NCBI GenBank assembly: GCA_948474755.1
Contig: CAOLHI010000737.1
Span: forward strand, 124,001-188,000
Origin: Ctenosaura bakeri
Taxonomy: Eukaryota; Chordata; Lepidosauria; Squamata; Iguanidae
Direction of reading: 5' to 3'
Length of the DNA: 64,000 nt
This document shows, piece after piece, positions 29,313 to 39,550 of this stretch (its first letter is position 1; every line of letters begins with the position of its first letter). Made by a program: the position numbers and the translations under genes. The notes under the pieces were generated by a model. The model was not told where the DNA came from. It made no database searches and was given only the letters and a program-made list of their open reading frames with translations.

Positions 29313-30761
29313 CTTAACATTCCCCGGGCCCGACCACCCGCCAAGCCCACCTTAAGAGCCAGGAGCTGGGAAAAGGGGAAGGAGATCAGCTCAGCTGCCG
29401 ATCAGGGCACAAGGAAGAATTGAGATGGGGTCCTGCTTCTGATTGTCACAGCCTTGCCCAATGGTGGGAAGGGACTGGGGAAAAATCATCCTCATTGCAC
29501 CCCAACAGGAACAGATCTCAGCTAGAGTAAACCCATGGAATCAATGTAAACAGACTTCCTTCACCCAATGCAGCTCCTGGGAGGGCATTTTCCTAATTTT
29601 ATGCTGTAAGGCTTACCGTAAGACTGCATAGTGTTACTGAATGCAGAGCAGTTACCGATCTGTAATTCGGGTTACAAATCCATAACTGCAATAGAGAATA
29701 CCAGCCTACATTTATTAGACTGTTTAACCAAGGTAAATTTGATAAATGAATTCACAAAATGTTTTGGCTCCTGCCTTCTTCTGTCGTCCACAATATAACT
29801 CATTTTTTTTGGGTGTAAATGAAGGGTAAATGGAAACCTTTTGCTGATTCATTTATTAAGTTCTCTTGGTTAATCATGTGTGGGTGTGTGTGTGTGTTGA
29901 GCACCCTGGTAAGGATGAAGGCTCACCAAACACTTTGCAAAATTGTGGTAGTTTTCAAAGCAAAATCGGTTGCCTCAAAACAAACAGCAAGTGCTGCAGA
30001 TCTCTCAAAGGCCTAAATAAAATTCTTATTCCTACAAAAAGTGAAATCAAAGGCTTGAATTTTGTTTTCAGTCTCAGACAGAGAACCATTTTTTTGTCCA
30101 AACACATTGAATCCATGCATTTTGCCTATGCATTGACCCATCTTTCAATGGTCAATTTGATGGGTCTATTCTAGTCAGGACTACGAATTCAGAGCACTGA
30201 ATGATATTAATGGTAAATCAACATTTGTGTAAATCCCACTGATGCCATGGTTTTACTCTAGTTGGGATTTTGCCATTGGACTTAGGCAAAACACTATTGC
30301 TTGACAGTTGAAAAAAAAGCCAAACAAATCTCAAAGTCCAACTTTTTATCTCTGTTCATCGTATATTCAAATTATTTTTTTTTTTTTCTCCTCTCTTTTT
30401 ACACAAGAGGAAGGTTAGTTTCTTTTAACCTGTTCCTTAAGCAAACATCTTCCATTATCCAAATGCAACATAATAGTATGTCCCTTACAGTTGCATATAA
30501 CATACTGCTTGGGGGGAATCACCAATTCTTATGAAATTTCACCCCTTGTTCAAGAACACAGGACCTTCTTTTTACCAGAAATTTACCCCCCTTGAGTTAG
30601 TTTGCAAATAGATGCTTATGTGATCACCTGTGGCAATGAAGACAGAGTGAGAAAGACCATTTTGTTGCAAAGCCGTTTGCAGAGCACAGATTCCGTGTGT
30701 GATACAAAACTGTATTTTCTCCATAGAGGTTTGTTTTCCACATTGCCATGTGCACTAAAAG
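29313..30761. other. Mostly unannotated sequence
   Basis: A TG run lies at 29879-29897. CATTGACCCATCTTTCAATG then GGTCTATTCTAGTCAGGACT at 30131-30182 is a copy of the AGTAGACC repeat. AGCTAGAGTAAACCCATGGA at 29520 is another end piece. No gene is seen. Confidence 0.4.
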
Positions 30762-31759
30762 CAAGGGTGGGCAAAGTGTGGCTGGTGGCACACGTGGGCC
30801 TCCAGTACAGTCCTCAAGCCCTCAACACTCCTCCACAAAAAAATCAGTATAAGAATATTTCATCCCTCCCAACCTCTAGAGCCTTGTAAAATCAGCCTTG
30901 TAAAAGCTAGATCAGGTCCTCCTGGGTTGGATGTGGGATGAGACTCCTGTAATTTTAATCCCGAACATATCATGGACAGGACAAAAAAATCATGAAGCTC
31001 AATCAAGCCAGAAAAATGTTACCTGTCCCTCTCATCTCCCAAATCTCAATTTTCCAGTGCAGCTATCCCTTCCAACATTGGCCATTTCTGCACTACACTA
31101 TTATAGTGGTATTTTCCACTTTCAACATTCTGTGGAATTTATGACTTGTACTTTACTGAGGCCAAAGAGCTCCCTGGCTGAGAATGCTAAATACCCCCTT
31201 CCCCCAAACCGCAAATCCCAGGATTCCAGAGGATGTTGAAAGAGGAATAGTAGTACTATAACAATGTAGTGCAGAAATGGCCATAGTTATTTCCTCCCTG
31301 GTGTAGAGAGGGTATAGAGGAACACCCAGCTCTATTCTTGCCACCAATGTCTTGGCAGCCCATCCCTCTTCTCTCCACTGGTAAGACAATAACCACGTTT
31401 TTTAAGAGCATGATTGTGGGCTGGGATTTGGAAAGAAGAGTAGGCAGATACCTTCATCCAGCATGATGGAACTTTATGGGGCCTCCTCCTGTCCCACAAT
31501 TGTTTCAGAATTAAACTTACAGGAAAAAATTTAAAGTACTGGAACTGTGCAGGAGATGTACTGTATCCAACTTGGGGGGCCCTATCTTGGGCCTGTTTTT
31601 GGCCTAAAAAAGCCATTTTTCTTTAAAAAAAAAAAAATGAAGCAGAAGTGAGCATAAGGTTGTGGGAGTGTTGGAGGCAAAAGGGTTTTTAAAAATAGGT
31701 GGTTACAGCCACAGGAAGGTAAAAAAAGCCCCTGAAGCCACTGGAGTTGCCCACCCTTG
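30762..31759. mobile_element. hAT-like element, ~0.8 kb plus nested MITE
   Basis: Perfect 13-bp terminal inverted repeats: CAAGGGTGGGCAA at 30762-30774 and its reverse complement at 31747-31759, close to the CAGGGGTGGGCAA end of common amniote hAT MITEs. The flanking octamers ACTAAAAG and ATGTAAAG share 5 of 8 positions. Without the nested MITE (31079-31284) the element is 792 bp. Its left end resembles 8675-9007. No transposase frame is present. Confidence 0.7.
31079..31284. mobile_element. GGCCATTTC palindromic MITE nested in a hAT element
   Basis: The arms GGCCATTTCTGCACTACACT and CAATGTAGTGCAGAAATGGC are complete. The centre is in the opposite orientation to most copies here (GAGGCCAAAGAGCTCCCTGG), as expected if palindromic elements insert either way. 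Confidence 0.9.
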
Positions 31760-32297
31760 ATGTAAAGGCTGAAGTTTAAAATGGATTGCTACTAACAACG
31801 TGACCATTACCGAAAAGCCTCCAAGCAGACATTTCCAGTCATATTGGCTCAACTAACAACAGATGGGGTAAATTGGGAAGAATACCTTAACGATGGACAT
31901 CCCATACCTGTCTGGGAAGTTCCTCAGAAGACAAAACCAGTAAACCTGTTCAGCTCACCATGGACAAATCTCAGGGTGAAACTTAAGACCTAGTGGAACA
32001 AACAAACAAGAAGACGGTCAACTGTTTGGTGAACTCAAAGGGGTCTAAATCCAAATGAATCTGGAAGAATTTGCCTTTTCTTCTTATTTTATACTAGCAT
32101 TGGCAGACAAAAGCTGACATTCAGTTAGTGGCATACACATGCATACACCTTCTGTCTGTGCATGTGGGTGTTTTGGTTATTGCAAAAACTGGAATTCCAT
32201 TTTTTTCTCTACAATGACCAAGTGCCTCTCTCTCTGACTTAATGTTGAGCTAGTGGCTGGTGCAAAGTGGAAAGCAGGGAAAAAAGAGTATCTGGCT
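31760..32297. other. Unannotated sequence
   Basis: At 32090-32190, GCATACACATGCATACACCT and CTGTGCATGTGGGTG resemble the TGCA-word family but without its ordered blocks. Nothing else is recognised. Confidence 0.35.
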
Positions 32298-32502
32298 ATG
32301 CCCGTTTCCACACTACAATGTTATAGTGCTATTATTCCACTTTCAGCATCCTATGGAATCCTGGGGTTTGCAGTTTAGGGAGGGGCATTAAAAATTTTTC
32401 AGCCAAAGAGCTCTTTGGTCTCAGGAAACTACAAACCCCAGAATTCCACAGTATGTTGAAAGTGGAATAAAAGCACTATAAAAGTGTAAGGCGGAAATGG
32501 CC
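32298..32502. mobile_element. GGCCATTTC palindromic MITE, complete
   Basis: The arms GCCCGTTTCCACACTACAAT and AAGTGTAAGGCGGAAATGGC, with the centre TTCAGCCAAAGAGCTCTTTG, make a full ~205-bp copy with a good hairpin. Confidence 0.9.
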
Positions 32503-32639
32503 ATCCAAATCACCTGTTGAACACTGAGTCCGAAATGCAGGTAAATCTCCTTTATCCAATGGGTTTTACAGCAGTTGGGGCTAAAAAATGATTAAAGTCA
32601 TTGTATTCTGAGCAAAAATGTTGCATTTTGCGTGCATGC

Positions 32640-32800
32640 ACACAAAAACCTTATTAAAATTTTTTCCCCCCCCCCTTAAAAACCCGAAGCCTTAATTGGG
32701 GCTGAAAAATGCACCCAAACTCTCATAATCTCACCCAGCAGGTGGGGAAAAATTTGGAAATGGTTTGTTCTGACATGCAAGGATGAAATAAGGAACGATT
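32640..32800 (+). repeat. Unnamed dispersed repeat (partner at 61849-62010)
   Basis: ACTCTCATAATCTCACCCAG, TTTGGAAATGGTTTGTTCTG and ACATGCAAGGATGAAATAAG match TTCTCATAATCTCATCTGGG, CCTGAAACTATTTGCTCTTG and CATACAAGGATGATATAAG at 61929-62004. The family is unnamed. Confidence 0.55.
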
Positions 32801-33185
32801 CCCCTCTCTGCTCTAGATGTTATCCATGCTATTGGTTGGAAGTGCTGTTCCAGGGAATATTTATTCCGGGGGTGCATTGCTTGGATTTAAGGAGGAAAAT
32901 TGTGCTCTTATCTTCAATGATATACAAACAACCGAAGCTTAACTAAGCAGAACATGCAGGCAAATCCACGCTTATACCTTGACGCACCCCAGGCTTTCCC
33001 CCCCCAGCCTTCCAACATAAACCAATAAACAGATGGCTCCACTATGTTATAGCTTTTTATAGCCTTGCAGCTTCTGCCTTCCTCTGATAATAAACATTTT
33101 TCTGGCTTGTGTCCTGAAGGAAAAGAGGAGGCTGCTGTGGCTTTGTGAAATTATAAATCTCCTAAACTATCTACTTAAAATGGGG
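32801..33185. promoter_or_regulatory. Candidate conserved non-coding block
   Basis: Repeat-free sequence with GGGAATATTTATTCCGGGGG near 32852 (an almost perfect inverted repeat), AACTAAGCAGAACATGC, TTATAGCTTTTTATAGCC near 33047 and TCTGATAATAAACATTTTTC near 33084. Function is inferred. Confidence 0.33.
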
Positions 33186-33831
33186 TACTTTGGGGGAGAA
33201 AAAAAGCCCTATTTTTTTTTGTCTGATTTGGATTCCCGCAGCATTCAGATTATTTCCTGGGATGCTGAGTTCTGCGTGTTTGCTTTGTTACTCTTTAGGA
33301 AAAAAGGAAGGCACCAAGGGGTTGGGATTACATCCTTGTCAACATGAGAAGAAGGATTCTAGAAAGCTGGAGCGATAAATGTTCCATCGGGTAATGGTTC
33401 CACAGCTGGAGAAGAAGACATGAAGGAGCCTGGCCAACTGTTTACTCATGCCACAATCTAATACCAACATTTTCTTTGGAAATGGCTTTATATTCAATTA
33501 ACTAAAACCCTTTCCATTGCACATGTTGCGATCATGGATTTCCATGTTCACTCAAGCCCCATCATCCCAGGAAACTGCAGCAATTAAGAGCTGTGTTCTA
33601 AACAGATTCGTTATTTTGGCAACACAGATATTGTCAGGCATGCTATGTGGTCCTGGCTTCATTGCTGCCTTTGAGTTGGATGACTGTTGGTGCCAAAGTG
33701 AAGAACCTAAGTCCCGGACTTGTCTGTTGCTTGGAAAAGACACATGGGCCAAGACAGAGTTTGCATAGAATCAGTCCCCATATGTATAATCCTGCATAGA
33801 TTATACTGTGCATTTCTTGTCCTAAAGAGAT
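33186..33831. other. Unannotated sequence
   Basis: No repeat or gene is recognised. A T-run lies at 33211-33219. Confidence 0.3.
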
Positions 33832-33978
33832 TTGAATCTCTCTGCTCAGCCATGGAAACCCATTGGGTGACCTTGGGTAAGTCATACTCTCTCAGCCTCA
33901 GAAGAAGGCAATGCAAACTCCCTCTGAAGAAATCATGCCAAGGACACCCTAGGAGAGGGTACATAACAACAACAACAG
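33832..33978 (+). mobile_element. tRNA-derived SINE, 5'-truncated
   Basis: The body CTCAGCCATGGAAACCCATT then GGGTGACCTTGGGTAAGTCA, CTCAGCCTCAGAAGAAGGCA and a tail ending ACATAACAACAACAACAG are present. The tRNA-like head is missing and the CCATAAGTCGGAAACGAC segment is deleted. Confidence 0.85.
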
Positions 33979-34004
33979 TCACAAAAGCTGCAGCCACAAC
34001 AATG

Positions 34005-34375
34005 CAATTCCTCTGTTTCAGCCTCAACATTCACTGTAGCCCTATAACTATGCCAGGGCATTTCTCCATTTCTCCTAGTATTGTCTACCCTATAGAATTT
34101 CTAGCTGGAATATTTCGCTGCGTTGTTTGGAAATGCCGAGGACAAAATCTGGCCCCTTTTCACTTGCAAAGCTTACATTGCTGCTACTGAGCTATCGCAC
34201 TTTCCCGGCATGCTTAAAAATGCATCATATTACAACAAAGATGCTTCATTCATGCATATTGATTTCCCTACACAGTGGCTGATTTATATGACTGCAAACA
34301 GAAAATCTTCCAATTCTCTCTAAATGGGGCAAAGCAAACATGCCAGCGTTGAGAAACGACAAAATAAAAGCATTC
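34005..34375. promoter_or_regulatory. Candidate conserved non-coding block
   Basis: Repeat-free sequence with TTTCGCTGCGTTGTTTGGAA near 34112, CATGCTTAAAAATGCATCAT near 34209 and TTCATGCATATTGATTTCCC near 34250 (ATGCATAT is octamer-like). Function is inferred. Confidence 0.33.
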
Positions 34376-34383
34376 CCCAAGAC

Positions 34384-34660
34384 AAAGGTTGAGTTCAGAT
34401 GTAATGCTAAATCATGATTTACACATTCCCCCCTTCGCCACCCTCCTTTCTGCATGAAAGAAGGAAATAGACATTTCTGGTTCACGGTTGTAGCAAACAG
34501 CATTTTTCTGTTTGAGTTGTATATCCTGGCTTGATATCCTGTCTTGTTAAGAAACTATGGTTGGGAGAAACCACAGTTTCCTATGTTTGGATGAAAGGGG
34601 AAACTATGGTTGCTCACTAACCACAACCAGATATGCCAGGTTTCCACTCCTGTATGAAGG
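34384..34660. mobile_element. Putative non-autonomous DNA element with AACTATGGTT arms
   Basis: AAGAAACTATGGTTGGGAGA, AACCACAGTTTCCTATG and GGGAAACTATGGTTGCTCAC show repeated and inverted AACTATGGTT words, and the left part has GCTAAATCATGATTTACA. Such words mark a known class of palindromic hAT-like elements, but I cannot define the ends. Confidence 0.4.
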
Positions 34661-34929
34661 AAATGAGGATCAAGTAGGTCCAAGATATACCAAGAAGAGA
34701 TCGGTAGCTGGCATCTCCAAACGACAGCATCTGAAGTAGGAAGTCTGGGAAACATCTAACTTTTCTTGGATCCCTAATGAACTGTAGACATTACATGGAA
34801 GAATAATAGCCTGTCCCATAATATAGCTGTTTCATATGGGTCCCTAGTAGAGCACAGAAGATGACTGATGTCCTTGGTTTGAGGTGTGCACTTGTATAGT
34901 TCCCCCCAATGCATGATGCGGAGAGTAAG
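34661..34929. other. Unannotated sequence
   Basis: No feature is recognised. Confidence 0.3.
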
Positions 34930-35055
34930 GCTTGAATACTATTGATTAGCAAGAGTACACCTATCAGATCAATGGCTAACCAGAAAGTCAATATCTAGGT
35001 AAATCCCATTGTTTTAATTGGTCTACGCTAGTTGCAACCTACCATAGGATCCAGG
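34930..35055. repeat. AGTAGACC dispersed short repeat
   Basis: AGCAAGAGTACACCTATCAG then ATCAATGGCTAACC on the left and ATTGGTCTACGCTAGTTGCA on the right match the two ends of the family. Confidence 0.45.
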
Positions 35056-35584
35056 CCAAAGTTTTCTATTCCACATTACTAGCACATATTCCAGAAAAGA
35101 GTTCTGTTCCACAGTTGTGTTCAGAATACAGGGCTGCTAATACCTTGTTCTCTTTTTTTTTTGGTATCCAGTTTTTATAATTTGAGCTCTGCCCAAGGCA
35201 CTGTGGAGCCCACTGTGGGTGGACCCAGCTGGGTTCTCAGCGGGGAGATTAGACTTGTTTTTCTATGCATCTTGCTGGCTGCTGAGTTTTCCTTCCCAGC
35301 CAGTTTCAGAAAGTTAATCAACTCACCTTGAACGGAATCTACTTGATGTCCCATGGCAGATGCTACCTGAATAAGTCATGACTTGAGTTAGCATGCATGA
35401 GTGGACTATTTTCTCAAGAGGGAGGGAGGGAGCAGGTGGATATGTGAGGGTGAAGGCACGCTTGGAGGCACAGGTTTGGGGGCAGGAAAGAGGCATTTCT
35501 CTGGTTTGTACACAGTGGGGGGAATTCAGGGGTGCGAGTAGGTAATTTTCAATGCTATACTTTATTGCCTGACGGTATGTACAT
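35056..35584. other. Unannotated sequence
   Basis: The block 35160-35340 is repeat-free. No gene is recognised. Confidence 0.3.
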
Positions 35585-35764
35585 GTATGCATCTGGGTTC
35601 AAGTCATTTGTCAACCTATAGTGACCCCATTGACTTCATAGTGTTTCCTAAGGCAAGGAGTAGAAGTGGTTTGCCATGGTCTTCTGCCAAATATAGCCTC
35701 AAGGACTTGGTATTCCCTGGTGACCTCCCTTCTAGGTACCAACTAGGCTTCACCCTGCTTAGTC
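35585..35764 (-). mobile_element. 5S rRNA-derived SINE (5S-Sauria type), 5'-truncated
   Basis: On the minus strand, ACTAAGCAGGGTGAAGCCTA, GTTGGTACCTAGAAGGGAGG and GGGAATACCAAGTCCTTGAG then GCT correspond to the 3' half of 5S rRNA (internal promoter region and 3' stem). The tail GGCAAACCACTTCTACTCCT, TATGAAGTCAATGGGGTCAC and TATAGGTTGACAAATGACTT follows. The first ~50 bp of the 5S head are missing. Confidence 0.85.
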
Positions 35765-35774
35765 GTCAGCCCTG

Positions 35775-36165
35775 AAATGATTTGGGTCCAGGTTACCTAT
35801 GGGATCATCTCCTCCCATATAATACAGCCTTCACGCCGAGCTTCTCTAGGACACATTTACTTCAAATGAACAGAACTAGACTGGCAACGGGTCACCCACA
35901 GGACTTCTTCTTCAGCCACCCCTAGACTGTGGAATGGCCTGCCAGAAGAGATCCAACAACTGAATACACTGTCTGAACTTAAAACAGCATTAAAGACCAG
36001 TCTCTTTCAGCCAGCCTCTCCTGATGATTTTACATTGTGAATTGTAACAATGAATTTTAAATATGTATTGACTGTTTTTAGATATTTGAATTATTTGTTC
36101 TTTGAAGATATTACGCATTTTAACTATTCTTTTCCATTGATGACCTGTTTTAGCTGATATATGTT
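35775..36165 (+). mobile_element. L2-like LINE 3' end
   Basis: Plus frames across 35925-36035 give LWNGLPEEIQQLNTLSELKT then ALKTSLFQPASPDD after one frameshift, the C-terminal tail seen in L2-clade ORF2 proteins (trp-asn-x-leu-pro, then a leu-rich FK..LK.. stretch). An AT-rich 3' UTR follows. The copy is 5'-truncated and dead. Confidence 0.75.
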
Positions 36166-36179
36166 ATATGTTAATCTTT

Positions 36180-36400
36180 TGTAGTCACCTGTTTTCTGTG
36201 CAAACCAACCACATGCCAATTTTGTCCAGAACATCACAGGTGCACATTGTATATCAGTGCACACACTGTCAGCATGTGTGGATGCCCATGCACACTTGGT
36301 TTTGTGCTCAGTTGCACGTTTGGTGTCTTGGGTCATTTCTGCAATGCTGCCATTGAACATAAGGGCTGCATAGTACAAGTAATTGCAGGCAGAAATTTAT
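36180..36400 (-). repeat. TGCA-word dispersed repeat (copy D)
   Basis: On the minus strand it opens TACTTGTACTATGCAGCCCT then TATGTTCAATGG, has GACCCAAGACACCAAACGTG, AGTGTGCATGGGCATCCACA and CAATGTGCACC. The same blocks in the same order are in copy A at 10630-10895 (CTCTGCACCCCTTGTGTTGA, GAACCAAGACTCCAAATG, TGTTCATGGGCATCCATG). Confidence 0.6.
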
Positions 36401-37254
36401 GCTGGGCAACCCCAGTGAAGGAGCTCAGCCAGTAAGGTTGCATTTGCATCTTTGTGCATTCATACATTAAGGTAGGTATACTCTTGTAAACTTATAACGC
36501 TACAGATGGTTAACAAACAGATAAATGCATGCACATCTAGCCCTTCTCTATTGACAATGCTGTTATAATTTCTGATGGCTTTTCCTCTTTCTTCTTTGTA
36601 TACCGTAATCACTTACAGTACAATACCTTGTCCAGCACTGTTTTTGCAGCCAACGTATTGAACACTGGCTATTAAGAGTTTACCTTCCTTTCCCTTCCAG
36701 AAGCCACTGGTAATAATATTTAATCAAAAGAGTATTATTGCAATTTACTGTTCAGCACCTGAGACTCAAAGCTGTTCCACTATATTTACAATCTGAATAA
36801 GTGGCGGAGAACAGAAAGTTAGGGAAGCCATGTACCGACAGGCTCTCTTGCTGGAGATGTCAGTGTCCTCCAGGGCTGCGTGGTGAGATTTTTCCCTCTG
36901 ATTCTGCTCTAATTGGATGTGGTTATGCATGACTAGCCGAAGCAGAATGGAGATGGGGATGTCTATTTGGATGTGCATCAGTAGGAAAGTGGATTTGGAT
37001 GCAAAGCAGAAGAATGTAGCCACACATTGGCATATGCAATAGAACAGGACTGAATGTAGATTAGATGTTTATTTGTGCCCACGGAAGAATGTATCTAGAG
37101 ATAAAGGTTTGGATGTGAATCAGATGCAGACAGAATGTGCTATCCTGCCCCGTGGTAACATAGGGAACATCTGGAATATGGCTCAGGTTTGAGCTATCCG
37201 AAGGACCACATTTTCCCATATGAACCTGCCTGAGCTTTAAGATCTGTAGGGGAG
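36401..37254. other. Unannotated sequence
   Basis: No repeat or gene is recognised in these 850 bp. TGTATTTGTGC/TGGATGTG words recur at 36900-37120 without a clear period. Confidence 0.3.
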
Positions 37255-37457
37255 GGCCAGTTCTGCACTAGACTGTGACAGGGCTATTATTCCACTTTCA
37301 ACCTCCTATGGAATTCTAGGGTTTGTAGTTTATGGAGGGGCACACAGAATTCTCACCCAGAGAGCTCTTTGGCCTCAGCAAACCACAAACCCCCAGAATT
37401 CTACAGGATGTTGAAAGTGGAATAATAGCACTATAGCAGTGTAGTGTGGAAATGGCC
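37255..37457. mobile_element. GGCCATTTC palindromic MITE, complete
   Basis: The arms GGCCAGTTCTGCACTAGACT and GTGTAGTGTGGAAATGGCC, and the centre CTCACCCAGAGAGCTCTTTG, form a full ~203-bp palindrome. Confidence 0.92.
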
Positions 37458-37489
37458 CTGGTGGCTTTTCTTGGATTCAAGCTACAGTG

Positions 37490-37490
37490 G

Positions 37491-37531
<41 letters not shown>

Positions 37532-37533
37532 CC
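37490..37533. repeat. (CT)n(GT)n compound microsatellite
   Basis: A run of CT units is followed directly by GT units. The shared T suggests slippage and mutation from one to the other. Confidence 0.95.
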
Positions 37534-38428
37534 ATTTGACACCTGACAGACCCCCAAATATGTGACTGCTGGGATGGATAACTCGCAAGCTGTTCAGCCT
37601 TTCGGCATGCTAGCCCCGTAACCCAGTAGACTTCACAGCACCATCTCTCCTCCTTCCCACTGCAGCTCACTCATAGGACCAAACACCTGGGCTGGTCATG
37701 GTTATGGTTGGAAGGATCTCCATGGGAGCAATGCTCCAATCAACAAGCACCACCTGCTTGCCCGTTGCCGGGGCTGTGAGGTTGCTGTGACGCTCGTTGC
37801 TTTGAGCGTAGGAATCTGATGGCTTCCGATTCTCTTGGGCTCAGATGTTGAGCTGAGCAGCCATTCATAAAGGGTGGAGGAATCGCTCCTTTGTGCCATG
37901 TCATGCTGGACAAGCGGTAGGCATGTTATTAATGGTTTATACCCTTTCCTTTGATTTGGCTTCTATGGAATGGTATTACTATGTGAGAAAATGTGTCTTG
38001 AGACAGGGACTGAGAGGGGCAAACACTTCTGAAATAGCTATTTAAGGGCTTGAGGCTATGCTTGCAATACTAAAAAACAAGCTTACAAAACAAACTAAAA
38101 ATATAAACCCAAGCCATTTTGCTTACCTATCCTTGTTCTAGAGGGAGCATACAGATGGACGTCAGTTAGGGAAGAAGATGCGTTCCCAGGCATTTCTGCA
38201 TTAATAGAAAATTTGGTACCAGAAGCAGAAATAACACAGAAGGATGAAGGACAGGGTCCCATCCCACATCCACACACACAGTCCTCAACATGTCTTGGCC
38301 AACTTTCTATCCAAAATGAACAACACACATGCGAAATGAAACAACCAAATCCAGTAAGCTTTGCATTAGTACATACCAGTATATTTTTTTTAAACTTCTG
38401 CTTGGAAGCTTCTTTTACAATACATCCA
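37534..38428. other. Unannotated sequence
   Basis: No repeat family or gene is recognised. A short CA patch lies at 38269-38280. Confidence 0.3.
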
Positions 38429-38545
38429 GTTAGCAGCATTGTGTAGTGGTTTGATCCTGGGACTATGATCCTGGAGAGCAGTGATTCTCTGCTTGGCCAT
38501 GGAAACCCCCTTGGTGCATCACACATACTCAGCCCCAGTAAACCC
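38429..38545 (+). mobile_element. tRNA-derived SINE, 3'-truncated
   Basis: TTAGCAGCATTGTGTAGTGG then TTTGATCCTGGGACTATGAT is the tRNA-like head and TTGGCCATGGAAACCC the body. The copy stops in the CTCAGCCCCAGTAAACC region, directly at the MITE. Confidence 0.82.
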
Positions 38546-38660
38546 TGGCCATTTCCGCACTAGAGGGCCTTTGGCCCTCCCTAAACTGCAAACCCCAGGA
38601 TTCCATAGGATGCTGAAAGTGGAATAATAGCACTGTAACAGTGTATTGTGGAAATGGCCT
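38546..38660. mobile_element. GGCCATTTC MITE with internal deletion
   Basis: The left end GGCCATTTCCGCACTAGAGG jumps at once to GGCCCTCCCTAAACTGCAAA, then the whole right arm to TATTGTGGAAATGGCCT. About 85 bp of the left arm are missing. It abuts the SINE at 38429-38545. Confidence 0.85.
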
Positions 38661-38689
38661 AAGATTTGGTACTGTATTTAGTCAGCGGA

Positions 38690-38995
38690 CACCAGCTCCC
38701 AGCAGGATGGGACTACCTGTTTTATAGCCGAAGAGTAGAGAGGATCCCAGCTCTGCAGCTCTTGCTGCAACATCTGTGGCCTCCTTCATTAGCCTTGATC
38801 GATCCGGCGGTATTTATAAGGCTCCAATCACCCTGGCATGCCGGCGTAGAATCTAGTTTTAAGAGAGCCATTAAACAGCAAATCATAGCACCGGCCTCCT
38901 ATTATTATTCTGCGGCCTGGTATTTCTGTAGCAGCACCAAGGTATCAAGGGAGCCTCTGCCTGTCTCAGGGACCATTTAATGAAGCCCCAGCACT
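38690..38995. promoter_or_regulatory. Candidate conserved non-coding block
   Basis: Repeat-free sequence with GGCGGTATTTATAAGGCTCC near 38808, AGCCATTAAACAGCAAATCA near 38866, CTCCTATTATTATTCTGCGG near 38896 and GACCATTTAATGAAGCCCC near 38971. Function is inferred. Confidence 0.36.
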
Positions 38996-39210
38996 TCATT
39001 AAAGTCTTCTCAGGCTCGCACGCACACACTCTCTCGCCCAGACACACACATACACTCACTCATCCTAACTCCTGGCATGGTGATAATACTGCTAAAATGT
39101 AACTCAGCATAATAAAACCTTTCTGCTTCCCTGGCAGTTTTTAACCACAGCATAAGGATGTAAGAATACAGGAAGAGCCCTCCTGGTTCACACTGACGGC
39201 CAAGTCCTAG
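38996..39210. other. Short CA-rich patch and unannotated sequence
   Basis: CA-rich words occur at 39018-39058. Nothing else is recognised. Confidence 0.35.
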
Positions 39211-39352
39211 GGCAGGAATTGTCCAGCCTTCCTGATGTTTGTAGGGTTTCAGTTCCCAGCAGTCTCAACCAGCATTGCCCATGGTGAAGAATGCTGGGAA
39301 TTGCAGTTCAACAAATTCCCGTATGGCCCATGAAACTCACCCCTGGACTATT
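39211..39352. mobile_element. hAT-type MITE
   Basis: CAGGAATTGTCCAGCCTTCC, TTCAGTTCCCAGCAGTCTCA, CATTGCCCATGGTGAAGAAT and GCTGGGAATTGCAGTTCAAC then CTCACCCCTGG give the inverted layout and interior of the common amniote hAT MITE. Confidence 0.6.
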
Positions 39353-39417
39353 TACTCCAGTAACTTGTTCAGTGCTAGATTCTTATGGTGAGCCAGAAGA
39401 CTATAAGGGCAATCTGG

Positions 39418-39550
39418 GGCTCTTTCACACAACCATAGCATTGTGATTCCACTTTAACTGCTATGGCAGCCTCCTACAGAATGGTGGGATTTGAAATTTA
39501 GGGGGCATATTTAGGATTCTGAGCCAGAAAGGTCTAGTGTAACACAGTTG
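39418..39550. mobile_element. Palindromic-element remnant (TATGGAATCCTGGGATTTG class)
   Basis: GATTCCACTTTAACTGCTAT, GGCAGCCTCCTACAGAATGG and TGGGATTTGAAATTTAGGGG follow the left-arm order of several related palindromic elements in this window, but with a different outer end (TCTTTCACACAACCATAGC). Only one arm is present. Confidence 0.45.
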
